Assembly: GCA_903813345.2 (NCBI GenBank)
Contig: CAIIXF020000081.1
Location: 1 to 23,692, forward strand
Reading direction: 5' to 3'
Source: Owenia fusiformis
Taxonomy: Eukaryota; Annelida; Polychaeta; Sabellida; Oweniidae
DNA: 23,692 nucleotides
Below, piece after piece: positions 1 through 10,968 of this stretch (positions are counted from its first letter, which is position 1; each line of letters starts with the position of its first letter). Position numbers and translations under genes: made by a program. The notes below the pieces were generated by a model. It worked only from the letters and a program-made list of their open reading frames with translations, was not told where the DNA came from and searched no databases.

Positions 1-151
1 TGGACTGAAGTTTCTATATTTTGCTTTAGGTTTACCTAACTGGGACTAAGTTCACCTATCTTTTATTCTCACGTTTAGTGATCGAATATAAGAGGTAGTG
101 ATTTATTCCCCTTGGTCTAGACTACTTGTGAAAATATTCTATACATTTTAG
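1..151. other. Left-edge intron sequence of the HARBI1-like gene
   Basis: No coding exon is visible here. The first recognisable exon begins after an AG at 150-151 and opens with one leftover base of a codon, so at least one upstream exon with the start codon must lie beyond the left edge. The stretch is AT-rich and holds no other feature I can support. Confidence 0.5.
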
Positions 152-3100
152 AACTGATGACCCGAAGGGCTTTAAAAACTTTGTCAGGATGGACGTTTCT
201 GCGTTCAACGAATTACATTCACTTGTGAAAGGTAAGACGATAATGGTCCGCGTACTTATTTTGTAGATGGTTACATACGAGTATAATTTGTAAATGAACA
301 CACTTGTTTATAGTACTACTTTTCTTCCTAAGTCCTCCTTATGAAATGAGTATTTAAGAAAATGAAAAGGTATCTTTGTCCGGCTATCTTGTATAGTTGG
401 AAACGTTTTGTGAACACTGGGGTAAATGTGAGTCTTGATACGGATTTGATTTAATTTGCTTTATCTTTCAGAATCCATAGCCAAAAAAGACACAAACTAT
501 AGGAAGGCGATTTCGTCCGAGGAGAGGCTAGCAATAACTCTTAGATATCTAGCAACTGGTAAGTCCAACCCTCACCACACGACACGTACACAGTCAATTG
601 AGACTTTAAGCTGGCAATATGTCCATGAATCAATACAGTCATTAAAACAAGCGCTAATAAGTCTAGTTCAAACACCCGAGGCCTCATTATTAGTTGGTCG
701 CAACACAGAATCGCATGCGTAACGCCCCGCAACGCATCGCAGCGCATATATTTCCACAAAAGCGCTACTATGACTTAACGCAGTTCTGACGCAAGATTAT
801 AGATTTTCTGAACGCAAGTGAACAAATATTTGAGATCTTATTTTTTACCCTTCTGCAAATCAAAACGCAAATATAGGCCTAGTGCATCTTTAAGTGCCGT
901 TTTATATAATTTCGCGGTTGTTTTGTGGTGTTATTGGGAATGATCGCATTACCTGATTATGTTTCCATCAATATTATCAAAAGTATCGTTGAACCGTATG
1001 TATATAAAATCATTAAAACATACATTTTGTTAAGCTTGAAAATCCACCAAGAATCGTGTTTATTTTTAACTTTTTCATGCGAATACGACGCACACTTGTA
1101 AGTCTTCAAGTGACACTAAAAAACTATGATGATCGTTCTCTGAGAATATATTAAACGAGCATTTCGTTTTTGGTCATCTTAAGATTTTATAGCATGAATA
1201 AGAATTCTCGTAACTACACGGGAACCTCCAGAAATGAACAGGAGACTTGTTTGGAGCCAGTTCACCTTCCGTATGAAAAGTTATTTCAAAATTTTATACC
1301 AAATATCTCAAGGATTTTAAGATTCGAAATGAAAGATCTATTTGTAGTAGACAAAGACCCTTGGATCTAATTACAATTATTTTTCGTACACTATACTAAA
1401 TCGATCGAGTAAACTACAAATTGGAGAATTGAAGACAATAATTCTACACGTTCACGCATGTACGATGGTTACTAGTATGTCCCGGAGAGTTATTTAATGG
1501 GAGGGGTGGTATAATAATTTAAAATTCCGAGGGAAAATATCATATTGACCGAGCCCTATATCATATTTTCTCAAGGAAAAAATTCATATTCCATCACGAC
1601 CATCAATAAACCATTTATTCTGTAATAATTTTCTAAAACTTATTTATTTTTAATTTTTGTATGTCATCACCAAATGATTGTGACATAAAATTATATAATC
1701 TATGATATAACATTTTCAGAAATAAGAAATTACCTGCAATAGTTCTGATACGGGATCTGATACGGGATTTTTCCTGATACGGGATCACATACGGGATTTT
1801 TTGAATCTCAATTTTATTATTTATGTGAGAAAAATACATGCATTTGTATTGATCGATTTCTTACGTACAGGTTGCCGTTTCGATTTTATGTGCCAGCTTA
1901 ATTTCTCACTTCTTTAGAAGACGCGATCCTTCTATGAGGTACCTAAAACCCGTAGACATATCATTTTGTGGGTCAGGCTATTTGCAACCAACCTATATTG
2001 CTTATATGCTGTAAAGCACTGCTCAGGCTCTTTTGACAGAGGAGACGCTCTCATTTGTAGTTTGCGTTCACCAACTTTATACTGAGTTGTGATTTTTATC
2101 TTGGACTATATTTTTCGTGATCATACAGCCTCGTAAAAATTGTGATTTTCAGGTGAAACTTTCCAATCACTACAATATCTTTACAGAGTTGCTGCAACAA
2201 CAATTGGCAAAATCATCCCGGAGACGTGTAAGGCGATAACGAACGCATTACAGAATATCCAGCTGAAGGTAACAACGCCTTAAAATCATTCAAAGCTGAA
2301 CAAAGATTTGTTTTTAAAACTATTTTTGACTGTGTATAAGACACTGTGTACCCCATACGTATTCTGGATGTTCATTGCTGAATTGGCTTATTCATGGTCA
2401 TATGGTATGAAATATATGAACTAACTCTCTTTAAACTGATCAGATTGAGGTATGATCAATTTTTTGCCAGACTTATCAGAAATATTATTTTCAGTTGCCA
2501 TCTACTAAAGATGATTGGCGTGAAGTTGCTGAATGTTTTGAAGAGAAATGGAATTTCCCGCATTGTATAGGAGCAATTGACGGAAAACATATTCTGATGA
2601 GACCTCCCCCTGATAGCGGATCGTACTATTACAATTACAAGGGCAGCTTTTCAATGATTCTTATGGCCACAGTAGATGCGGATTATAGATTCACTTCAGT
2701 CGACATAGGCCGAAATGGGAGAACAAACGACGCGCGTGTATATCAGCAATCTGACCTCAAGAAAGTCATTGAACAGACAAATACTCTTCCAGATCCATGT
2801 CCACTAGATAATAGCCCATCTGAGACAATTGACGGTTCTGATAATCCATCGTTGCCATACGTATTAGTAGGAGATGACGCCTTTCCCTTGGGAGAGCATA
2901 TGATGAAGCCCTACAGCAGAAGGGGATTGTCTTCCGAGGAAAGAGTGTTTAATTACAGGTTGAGTCGTGCAAGAAGAATATCTGAAAATGTGTTTGGTAT
3001 TTTGGCAAATAGGTTTCGTGTATTTATGGCACCTATCGGTCTTGAGCCGGAGAAGGTTGAAGACATAACATTGGCATGCTGTTGTTTGCACAATTTTCTG

Positions 3101-3349
3101 CGCACAAAATCACCAGATCAATACATGCCGATAGGTTCTGTAGACCAAGATATGCGCGATGGAACTATCGTACCTGGGGAATGGCGTACTGGACGCCCTG
3201 CTCAGGGCATGATGCCCCTTCAACCGCAGGTTGGCCGGCACGCCCATACTGCCAAAAACACAAGAGACTCTTTCAAGAATTTCTTTTTTGGTCGAGGGAA
3301 AGTATCATGGCAATGGAAACGTTGCAATCTAGATGATCCTCTAGGATAA
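152..3349 (+). CDS. HARBI1-like: HARBI1-like PIF/Harbinger DDE nuclease, 5' partial, four visible exons
   Basis: Exons by in-phase GT-AG joins: 152-231, 472-558, 2153-2268 and 2495-3349 (stop TAA 3347-3349), giving 378 visible residues. Order of motifs: FVRMDVSAFNELHSLV; SSEERLAITLRYLATG; the piece GETFQSLQYLYRVAATTIGK; then the nuclease core. Core signatures are GAIDGKHI (first catalytic Asp, codon 2579-2581), VDIGRNGRTND (second Asp) and RARRISENVFG (Glu), with VGDDAFPL and a C-terminal LHNFL. HARBI1-type proteins are around 350 residues, so the fold is nearly complete and only the N-terminus is missing. In transposons this family cuts and joins DNA and usually needs a DNA-binding partner with a Myb/SANT or MADF domain; human HARBI1 is a domesticated member. 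No frameshift or stop interrupts it, so it is either a young element gene or a domesticated host gene. Terminal repeats of a parent transposon were not found. The MADF-BESS gene downstream faces it. Confidence 0.93.
1490..1610. mobile_element. Small fold-back element (MITE-like), intronic
   Basis: The left arm begins TTATTTAATGGGAGGGG and, read inwards, reaches GGGAAAATATCATAT. The right arm read on the other strand runs TTTATTGATGGTCGTGATGG down to GAGAAAATATGATAT. The arms are imperfect inverted copies with a short centre near 1545-1555. The arm sequence resembles that of the fold-back at 23365-23506, so both probably belong to one family. Target duplications are not clear. Confidence 0.5.
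1747..1797. repeat. Four copies of ATACGGGAT
   Basis: GATACGGGAT occurs at 1747, 1759 and 1775, and CATACGGGAT at 1788, separated by 2-6 bases. Spacings of 12, 16 and 13 bases give irregular phasing, more like a cluster of sites than a slipped microsatellite. It lies inside intron 2 of the HARBI1-like gene. No known binding factor is assigned. Confidence 0.6.
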
Positions 3350-3592
3350 TGAGTGAATTCGATTTTTCATTGCCACGGTGCTCGCCATGTACCTTATTTA
3401 ATATCTAAAAGACACATGGATAACAAAAGAAGTATAATATAATATCCAAGATATTGTTTTATAATTCTGTGCAGAATAGTACCAGAAAAATGGCAATTGT
3501 AACAAATTTACAAACATTACTTCTACTCTTTCCTGAGATAAGAATTCATCAACAGTATTATAGAACTCAACGTTCTATAGTATAAAGTGTTT
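3350..3592. other. 3' flank of the HARBI1-like gene
   Basis: There is no gene here. A perfect 8-bp hairpin, TATAGAAC (3559-3566) paired with GTTCTATA (3572-3579) around a 5-base loop, is the only structured element I see. The first AATAAA on the + strand after the stop codon is at 3652-3657, already inside the duplicated repeat, so the poly(A) site of the gene is uncertain. Confidence 0.4.
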
Positions 3593-4277
3593 AAAAATAC
3601 CACTTGTAATCAGAATAACAGCATACAACGTGAGTATATACAGTAAATAGTAATAAACTTTAACATGCGCTTCTAGAAGTTTGAAATACACAAATCAAGC
3701 AATTATATGCTTCAAACTTCTTGGTGTGAAATGTACTCTTCTAAATACAACTTCAACATTAAATTGCATAAATAACATCAAACAGTTTAGCATATTATTT
3801 CACCAAATTCCAGTAGCTCTTTCATCTGTCCATCAACATTCAATAACTATTGTTATTATTCAAATGCCATATTCCTGACTCTGACACAAAATGTGAAAGC
3901 GTATTCTCAATTCAAGATGCAAACGTTGCAATTCAAGATGCAAAAGATGCAAAAAATACCACTTGTAATCAGAATAACAGCATACAACGTGAGTAGATAC
4001 AGTAAATAGTAATAAACTTTAACATGCGCTTCCAGAAGTTTGAAATACACAAATCAAGCAATTATATGCTTCAAACTTCTTGGTGTGAAATGTACTCTTC
4101 TAAATACAACTTCAACATTAAATTGCATAAATAACATCAAACAGTTTAGCATATTATTTCACCAAATTCCAGTAGCTCTTTCATCTGTCCATCAACATTC
4201 AATAACTATTGTTATTATTCAAATGCCATATTCCTGACTCTGACACAAAATGTGAAAGCGTATTCTCAATTCAAGAT
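3593..4277. repeat. Direct duplication, 326-bp unit, period 359 bp
   Basis: The copies at 3593-3918 and 3952-4277 differ at only a couple of positions that I noticed, for example GTATATAC against GTAGATAC and TTCTAGAAG against TTCCAGAAG. A 33-bp spacer rich in GCAA and AAGATGCAA separates them. Each copy contains an inverted pair, AGAAGTTTGAA and its complement (3675-3685/3711-3721 and 4034-4044/4070-4080), able to form an 11-bp stem. The 65-residue open frame in each copy begins with TTG and has no recognisable features, so I do not call it a gene. Such high identity implies a recent duplication or an assembly duplication. Confidence 0.85.
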
Positions 4278-4309
4278 AATCTAATAAAAATGTGCATTTC
4301 ATAGCAAAT

Positions 4310-4760
4310 CTCCAGATATACCTGGTGTCCAAAAATAGACCAATCATCATACTTTTTCAAAAATGTTGACCAAATTTTTACCAAAAATGCAACCTTTTAT
4401 TATATTGTTGGATGCATAATTAGAATGTGCTTCGAGACATGTTCGATTTCCTAAAAGGAAAAATTTGATTGCTCCAGGCCAGGGACTTTAAAGATACTGA
4501 ATTTGGATGACCAAAATGAACTGAAACCAATGGATAGCATGAGATTTTACAATGGAGAAATAACATGGGGAACACTTATCTTAAAGCAATTAAGTTTTTC
4601 TTTCAAGAACTCTTTGATACAATAAAGAATACAATAAAGAATAGTAATGCATTAAACATTTTAAAAAATGATTGCACTTTTGGTGAAAATGGGGTCAACA
4701 TCTTTGAAAAAGTGTGTTGATGGGTTGATTGCTAGTTTAATATCTCCGAGTTTGTTTGAC
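4310..4760. mobile_element. Fold-back element with about 50-bp arms
   Basis: The left arm at about 4340-4395 (ATCATACTTTTTCAAAAATG, then TTGACC and ACCAAAAA) is matched in inverted orientation at about 4678-4732 (TTTTGGTGAAAATGGGGTC, then AAAAAGTGTGTTGATGGG). The spacer of about 280 bp is AT-rich and has no open frame. Exact ends and target duplications are not defined. It is probably a non-autonomous DNA element. Confidence 0.5.
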
Positions 4761-5164
4761 TTTATTAGTACTGTATATAATTTTCTTTGAGATAATGAAT
4801 TGATCTAAAAGATAAACCTGTCTTCATTGTCAGAAAATAGTCATAATCCAAGATATAAGCTTCTGAAATTGTTTGCGATAACCTACGTGCTCCTTTGGTT
4901 CATCAGTTACTGAGAAAATATATGTCAAAGAGAGTCTCACACCCGCTATATAGCCGCCATTCAATATGTATGCTTGTTAACTGATGAGGCATGCACAGTC
5001 AAAGAATGTGATTATTTCATCATATCTTTTACAAGGAAGATTGGTTCAAATATGTGAAATATTAAAGGGATTCACTTTAATGGATTTCTACAGTTTCAAC
5101 ATTCACATTCTTATCTGAATAACAGAGTGGTAAAAAAATCCTGTCACTATTTTTCTCATCTTTG
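4761..5164. other. Intergenic stretch, nothing recognised
   Basis: This is AT-rich sequence between the fold-back and the outer end of the large inverted-repeat element. I see no open frame with family signatures and no convincing repeat. Confidence 0.4.
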
Positions 5165-5408
5165 TAATACTCGGGGTGGAAAATTTTCTAAGAGGCTCCG
5201 TTAAGGAAAAAATGACTTTATGAGCTGGATGGAATTTCTGTGTATTTTTTATTAAATAAGGGTGTCCTGTATAAAGGATTTCGCCTGCGAAGCATATAAC
5301 TCTTGCGAACATATCTAAATACTGGTCCGAAGAAGACATACCTTGAATTTTTTAGAAAAAATTGGCTAAAAATGGAAACTACAAGAAGTCAAAATGTTCA
5401 ACTCAAAC

Positions 5409-6962
5409 AAAGTTGTAGCTATTCTATATCAATATTTTGTGTTATGTAAGGTTTCTCAGATGTTTCAAGACCTTCATTAGTATACTTGTGTCTAGAAATG
5501 TGACATTTAAGGACAAAATTTGGCATTTTTAATCATTTTCGCTTTCAGCATTAACATATAGTTCCTTATATCTCGAGTTTAATGCTGACTGGTTGTTGCA
5601 TTTTTGATTAAATCTGTGCTTGTACATATGTTCTTCCATTTAAGGTGTAGAAAATGTATAGTAGACCACCAATGGTCATATTAGAGCTTTCAGATCTCCC
5701 CTACCCCATTTATTATGGAAAATTACCGAAAAATATGAAAAAATAAAATAACTTGAAATTATAAACTTTAACAAAGTTGTAGCTATTCTATGTCAATATT
5801 ATGTGTTATTTAATGTTTTTAAGATATTTCAGAACCTATAGCGGTATACAAGTGGCTAGAAATGAGACATTTAAGGACAAAACTTGGCATTTTTTTTATC
5901 ATTTTCGCTTTCAGCAGTAATATATAGTTCCTCATATCTTGAGTTTTATGCTGTCTGATTGTTGCATTTTCAATCAAATCTGTTGTTGTGCATGTCTTCT
6001 TCCATTTAAGGTATAGAAAATGTATAGTAGACAAACAATGTTCATATTAGAGCTTTCAGATCTCCCCTACCCCATCAATTATAGAAAATAAACGAGAAAT
6101 ATAAAAAAATAAAATAACTTGAAATTATAGACTTTCATAAAGTTGTAGCTATTCTATTATCAATATTATGTGTTATTTAATATTTTTAAGATTCTTCAGA
6201 ACTTTAATTGGTATTCAAGTGGCTAGAAATGAGACATTTAAGGACAAAACTTGGCATTTTTTAATCAATGCTGCTTTCAGCAGTAACATATAGATCCTCA
6301 TATCTTGAGTTTTATGCTGACTGGTTGATACATTTTGGATTAAATCTGTTCTTGTACATGTTTTATTCCATTTAAGGTACTGAAAATGTATAGTAGACAA
6401 ACAATGTTCATATTAGAGCTTTCAGTTCTCCCCTACCCCATTTATTAGGGAAGATGACTGGAAAATATAAAAAATAACTTCAAACTACCAGTATAAACTT
6501 TAACAAAGATGTAACTATTCTTTATGTGTTATTGATTGCTATAATTAATGTTTCAGGACCTTCATTAGTATTCTAGTGTAGAGAAATTAGACATTTAAGA
6601 ACAAAATTTGGCATTTTTCATCATTTCCACTGTTAGCAATAACATATAGTTCCTTATATCTTGAGTTTTATGCTGATTGGTTGATGGATTCTTGATCAAA
6701 TCTGTTCTTTTGCCTGCCTACTTTGATTTAAGGTATTTAAAAATGTATATTGGAAAGCCTGTCATTATATTAGAGCTTACATATCTCCCCTACCCCATTT
6801 ATTTTGAAAAAATAACCAGAAATATAAAAACCAAACAATTTCAAAGTATAGACTTTAACAAAGTTGTCGCTATTCTAGATCAATACTATGTATTATTTGA
6901 TATTTTTCAGATGTGTCAGGAACTTTATGAGTATACAAGTCTAAAAATTAGACATTTAAAGT
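5409..6962. repeat. Tandem repeats in the left arm, 355-366-bp units
   Basis: The marker AAAGTTGTAGCTATTCTA recurs with few changes at 5409, 5773, 6139, 6505 and 6860 (periods 364, 366, 366, 355). Each unit also carries GAGACATTTAAGGACAAAA and CTCCCCTACCCCAT. The last unit is cut short near 6962. Open frames here are by-products of the repeats. Confidence 0.85.
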
Positions 6963-7380
6963 TGAGTTGCAAATGGGGCGGGTATTCTCTATCTTTGTCC
7001 ATTGGGCTTTTCTGGTTATGATATGTTGCAAACTGCTCATGAATCTATGCAATGTATAGTACAATACTTGGAATATATTTAAAAATAATGGGGTATAGTA
7101 CTGTGATAATTATAACCAGTGATCAAGCCATATTGGTTGAATTCCCTCATATCAAATGCAATGTTGTCAAATGCTTGGTGATTTCCATATTACACCTAAG
7201 GGTGGTGTAATTAGGAAGTTCATGAAAGATATTGGGCTTGGGGATATTTTGGTAAATGTAAACATTGTGAAATGAAGAACAGCTAACAAGATGATTTTGG
7301 AAAGGATTACAAAATGGTAAAGCTGTCTTTGGTTTGTGAAGCAATGTTACTGTATCTCTAAAATGGGATGAATTTCACTT

Positions 7381-7593
7381 ATGGCAGAGCTGCTATTGAA
7401 CTTTGCAAAACTGATAGTTGCAACTTATCTATCAAATACTGATCATGAAGAAGTTGACACTCTCCTTATGGTCCATGTCTATTACAGTGCTGCAGACAAG
7501 ACAAAGGAGTTCAATGTTGAGAGAATTTGTATTCAGTCTGATGATACAGAATGTTGCTTGCAAAGAAGGATGAGAGTTAAAAAGAGCTCTTAA
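7381..7593 (+). pseudogene. Remnant of a transposon ORF with an HEE-DT...DT motif (XPG/FEN-like I region?)
   Basis: A 70-codon open frame contains SNTDHEEVDTLLMVHV and, about 25 residues later, ICIQSDDTECCL. The pattern HEEADT...DTDV recurs in transposon-derived proteins of invertebrates, as far as I recall. It resembles the acidic I region of XPG/FEN nucleases, in which Glu/Glu/Asp and a later Asp-x-Asp bind metal. Here Ala is Val and the expected final Asp is changed (DTEC). The frame stops early and no continuation is readable on either side, so this is a decayed fragment. Academ transposons are known to carry an XPG-like nuclease, which would fit the 3-bp target duplication of the surrounding element. 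That assignment is inference. Confidence 0.4.
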
Positions 7594-7891
7594 AGTTTCT
7601 TATGTCCTTCAAGGTAGCATTCTAAATTACTATATGAATCTCAAAGTGCAATACCTATTTGAAGATATATCAAAGATGGGTGTCTTGTAAAATGGCAAAA
7701 GGCAGTGAAAATTGCTATACAAAGTTTCTAGTCAAGGGTGTATTGCTACTTGTCCATGTGGCAATAAACAACATAGTGCACATCGTTGGACAATATTTAA
7801 GGATGAGTTTCTCAGAACTATAAAAATTATTTAGAGATCTTACATATCTGAATAGCTTGTGGTGTCATGAGCAACTTAGACCTTTAAAATG

Positions 7892-8913
7892 CTTCCTAGT
7901 CAACTGGTACCCAAGACAAGTCGTACCTAAGACAACTGGTACCCAAGACAAGTCGTACCCAAGATAACTCGTACCCAAGATAACTGGTACCCAAGACAAC
8001 TCGTACCCAAGTTATTTCCAGTATTATGGGTGCATATTAGGAAAACAAATTGAGTTTGTATAATTATGTTTTCATGTTATAATGTGACTCAAATAAGCCT
8101 CAATATTTTTTTGAATTTAGAAGACATTTTTTCTCAATGGATTAAGTAAAGCATTTTGATTTAACTTGAATCACCTTTTTTTACTAATAAAACAAGTGCT
8201 TGTTCACAACATTTTTTGTCAAACATATATATAAATAAATATAATTACAACAGTGACTTTTCTACAAATGAATCAAACAATTAATTTGAGCATTTTGAGA
8301 AAGTTTAAAGGAAGTTTAATCTGTTATTTTTTTTCCAATTGGAACAAAATTGGATTATGCACATGCATACTAAGTGTAATAATATATCATGTATGAATAA
8401 GTACCAAAATAATATTAATATTATACTATATTATTATTACTTGTATACTATTATTATATTATTCAAAATATTTTATTGCTAAATTTCATGAATATGACTT
8501 CTGATAATATGAAATCCTAGACAAATAGATTATCTGTTTAATAAGAAATTAGGCCCAAGATTTGATGAATCAATACATTTATAATAATACCATCTTCCAA
8601 GATGAATTAAATCTGACACTTGTTCCAAACACTCATAAACATACAATATTTAAAAAAATGATTATAAATGTGTGGAATAAACATATATCTCTTCACTCGA
8701 ACATCCAATATAAAATAATAGTCAAAATAAATTGACACTCAAGGCTCAAAATGTTACAAAATTATATCAATTTCTTCTGAAAATTCTTCAAACTTCTGAA
8801 CAGTATGTTACAGTTATAATATGTATATCTTTACACATTCCCAGTCCAACACTTGATTCAAAACAAAATATATGCTTGGGTACGACTTGTCTTGGGTACC
8901 AGTTGACCAGTTA
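7892..8913. mobile_element. Nested non-autonomous element with minisatellite ends and 11-bp flanking repeat
   Basis: CCTTTAAAATG occurs perfectly at 7881-7891 and 8914-8924, directly outside a pair of inverted ends. The left end has CAACTGGTACCCAAGA units from 7901, and the right end has the complement at 8874-8905, about two units. The interior is extremely AT-rich with no open frame of note. It sits within the spacer of the 5.8-kb element and must be younger. A 9-11-bp duplication would suit a Mutator-like element, but no transposase is present to confirm this. Confidence 0.68.
7901..8012. repeat. 16-bp minisatellite, seven units
   Basis: Seven adjacent 16-bp units follow the pattern (C/T)AA(C/G)T(C/G)GTACC(C/T)AAGA, starting at 7901, 7917, 7933, 7949, 7965, 7981 and 7997. 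Units alternate between GGTACC and CGTACC cores. The same unit appears about twice, inverted, at 8874-8905, so the array is an expanded terminal repeat of the nested element. Confidence 0.9.
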
Positions 8914-9239
8914 CCTTTAAAATGACTTAAATGCAGCTCTAACATAGAACCAGGGAGATTTGAAAAATCAGGCTGTTGCTGGATTAAGTTCGAGAGTTGT
9001 GAACAATCATGTCTATATAAAGACATATCCTTTGATTCATATGAGAGTAAACTGCGAAATTACAAAAGTATTTAACACTATGCTATTTTTGAGTAATCTT
9101 TTAAAAATATAGTAGTGTAGTAATTTTATCTCTAATATGTATATTTGTGTTTAAAACACATTTTCCATGCTTTGAAGATAACAAGACACATTGTTGAATA
9201 TATATGATCTAAAATATGTCAACTAATCACCATTCAACT

Positions 9240-10800
9240 AAAAATATAAACAACTATTGCTGAAAGTGAAACATTGGTCATTTTGCCCATTTATGTGTCA
9301 TTTTTTGATTTTAGTGTGCTAATAAATATGCTAAACTTTTGAAAAGTTTAAGAATATTATCATGCAATAATAACATTTGTGTTGGTTTTCTCATTTAATG
9401 GTGGAGGGCAGATCTTAGACCTCTAATAAAAACATTCGTTGTCTTACATACATTTTCTTTAAGTTAAATCAGAGAAGACAGATTCAATAAAAAACATATA
9501 TGAATCTATCATCAAAGAATTATAATTGTGGAAAATTATATGCTACTGCTAAATGCAGAATGCTAAAAATGCCAAATTTTAGACACATGTAATCAAATGA
9601 AGGTTACATTAAATAATACATAGTATCGATAGAGAATAGCTACAATTTTGTTAAAGTTGATGATTTGAAATTACTTTTTCATTTACATAAATGGGGCAGG
9701 GGAGACATGAAAGCTATAATTCTGATAATATCAACATTGGTTGTCCAATATACATTTTCTATATCCTAAATAGAAGAAGACATTTACAAGAACAAATTTG
9801 ACTAAGAATGCACCAACCAGTCAGCATTAAACTCAAGATATAAGGACCTATATGGTATTGCTGAAAGCGAAAATGGTCAAAAAAGCCATGTTTTGTCCTT
9901 AAATGTCTCATTTCTAGGCACTAGTTTACCAGTAAAGGTTCTGAAATATCTTAAAAACATTAAATAACACATAATATTGATATAGAATAGCTACAACTTT
10001 ATTAAAGTTTATAGTTTCAAGTTATTTTATATTTTCATATTTTTCTTATATTTTTCATGATAAATGGGGTAGGGGAGATCTGAAAGCTCTAATATGACCA
10101 TTGGTGGTCCACTATACATTTTCTATACCTGAAATGGAAGAAGACATCTACAAAAACAGATTTTATTACAATTGCAACAACCAGTAAGCATAAAACTCAA
10201 GATATGAGGAACTATATGTTACTGCTGAAAGCTAAAATGATTTTAAAAAATGCCAAGTTTTGTCCTTAAATGTCTCATTTCTAGGCACTAGTATACCAAT
10301 AAAGGTTCTGAAATATCTGAAAAACATTAAATAATACATAATATTGATATAGAATAGCTACAACATTGTTAAAGTTTATAAATTCAAGTTATTTTATATT
10401 TTCATATGTTTCAGTAATTTTTCATAATAAATGGGGTAGGGGAGATCTGAAAGCTCTAATATGACCATTGGTGGTCCAATATACATTTTTTTGTATCTTA
10501 AATGGAAGAAGACATGTATAAGCACAGATTTAATCAAAATTGCAACAACCAGTCAACATTAAACTCAAGATATAAGGAACTATATGTTACTGCTGAAAGC
10601 GAAAATGATCAAAAATGCCAAATTTTGTCCTTAATTATCTTATTTCTAGACACTAGTACACTAATGAAGGTCCTTAAACATCTGAAAAACATTAAATAAT
10701 ACATAGTGTTAATATTAAATAGCTAGAGTTTTGTTTGAGTTGAACATTTTGACTTTTTGTAGTTTCCATTTTTAGCCAATTTTTTTCTAAAAAATTCAAG
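9240..10800. repeat. Tandem repeats in the right arm, inverted relative to the left arm
   Basis: The complement of the left-arm unit recurs: AGCTAC-like markers at 9638, 9989, 10356 and 10721 (periods 351, 367, 365), a partial unit from about 9240, and recurring ATGGGGTAGGGGAGAT. The outermost part, 10737-10801, mirrors 5342-5410. The two arms could pair over more than 1.5 kb. Confidence 0.83.
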
Positions 10801-10968
10801 GTATGTCTTCCTCGGACCAATATTTAGATATGTTCGCAAGAGTTATATGCTTCGCAGGCGAAATCCCTTATGCAGGAAACCTTAATAGAATGAAAAATAC
10901 AGAGAAACTCCATCCAGCTCACAAAGTCATTTTTTGCACAATTCTCACACCTTCCACCCCGAGTATAA

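Larger units (their letters stand above)
559..2152 (+). other. Intron 2 of the HARBI1-like gene
   Basis: The donor GTAAGT at 559 and the acceptor after TTTTCAG at 2152 join in phase. Nothing coding is apparent inside. It carries a fold-back element (1490-1610) and a cluster of ATACGGGAT repeats (1747-1797), described separately. The remainder is AT-rich sequence without recognisable content. Confidence 0.75.
5168..10965. mobile_element. 5.8-kb DNA transposon remnant with long inverted arms of tandem repeats
   Basis: The outer ends are perfect inverted copies, TACTCGGGGTGGAA at 5168 and its complement ending at 10965. TAA on both sides (5165-5167 and 10966-10968) fits a 3-bp target duplication. 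Behind the ends, about 170 bp remains similar in both arms, including the stretch that encodes MSSSDQYLDMFARVICFAGE. Each arm then continues as about four 355-366-bp direct repeats (left to about 6962, right from about 9240). The middle (7000-9240) holds a decayed ORF and a younger nested element. A 3-bp TAA duplication is compatible with PIF/Harbinger (TWA) and also with Academ-type elements (3-4 bp). The HEE-DT/DT remnant inside favours the latter, with low certainty. Confidence 0.75.

Noticed and set aside
456-722. 88-residue open frame taken as a separate gene
   Set aside because: Only 472-558 is coding, as exon 2 of the HARBI1-like gene; the rest reads into the intron past a GTAAGT donor.
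3681-4237. Two identical 65-residue open frames
   Set aside because: Identity reflects the recent DNA duplication, starts are TTG, and no protein feature is recognisable.
5103-5339. Open frame (-) matching 10803-11006 (+), sharing MSSSDQYLDMFARVICFAGE
   Set aside because: It is the shared outer part of the element's inverted arms. Similarity falls off across the frame and continues outside it as DNA similarity, so a conserved protein is not shown.
6677-7021. 114-residue open frame on the + strand
   Set aside because: It falls in the last, diverged tandem unit of the 5.8-kb element's left arm; other units do not keep the frame.
7901-8012. Regular 16-bp repeats as a possible CRISPR-like array
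   Set aside because: Units are contiguous with no spacers, and the context is eukaryotic; it is a minisatellite.
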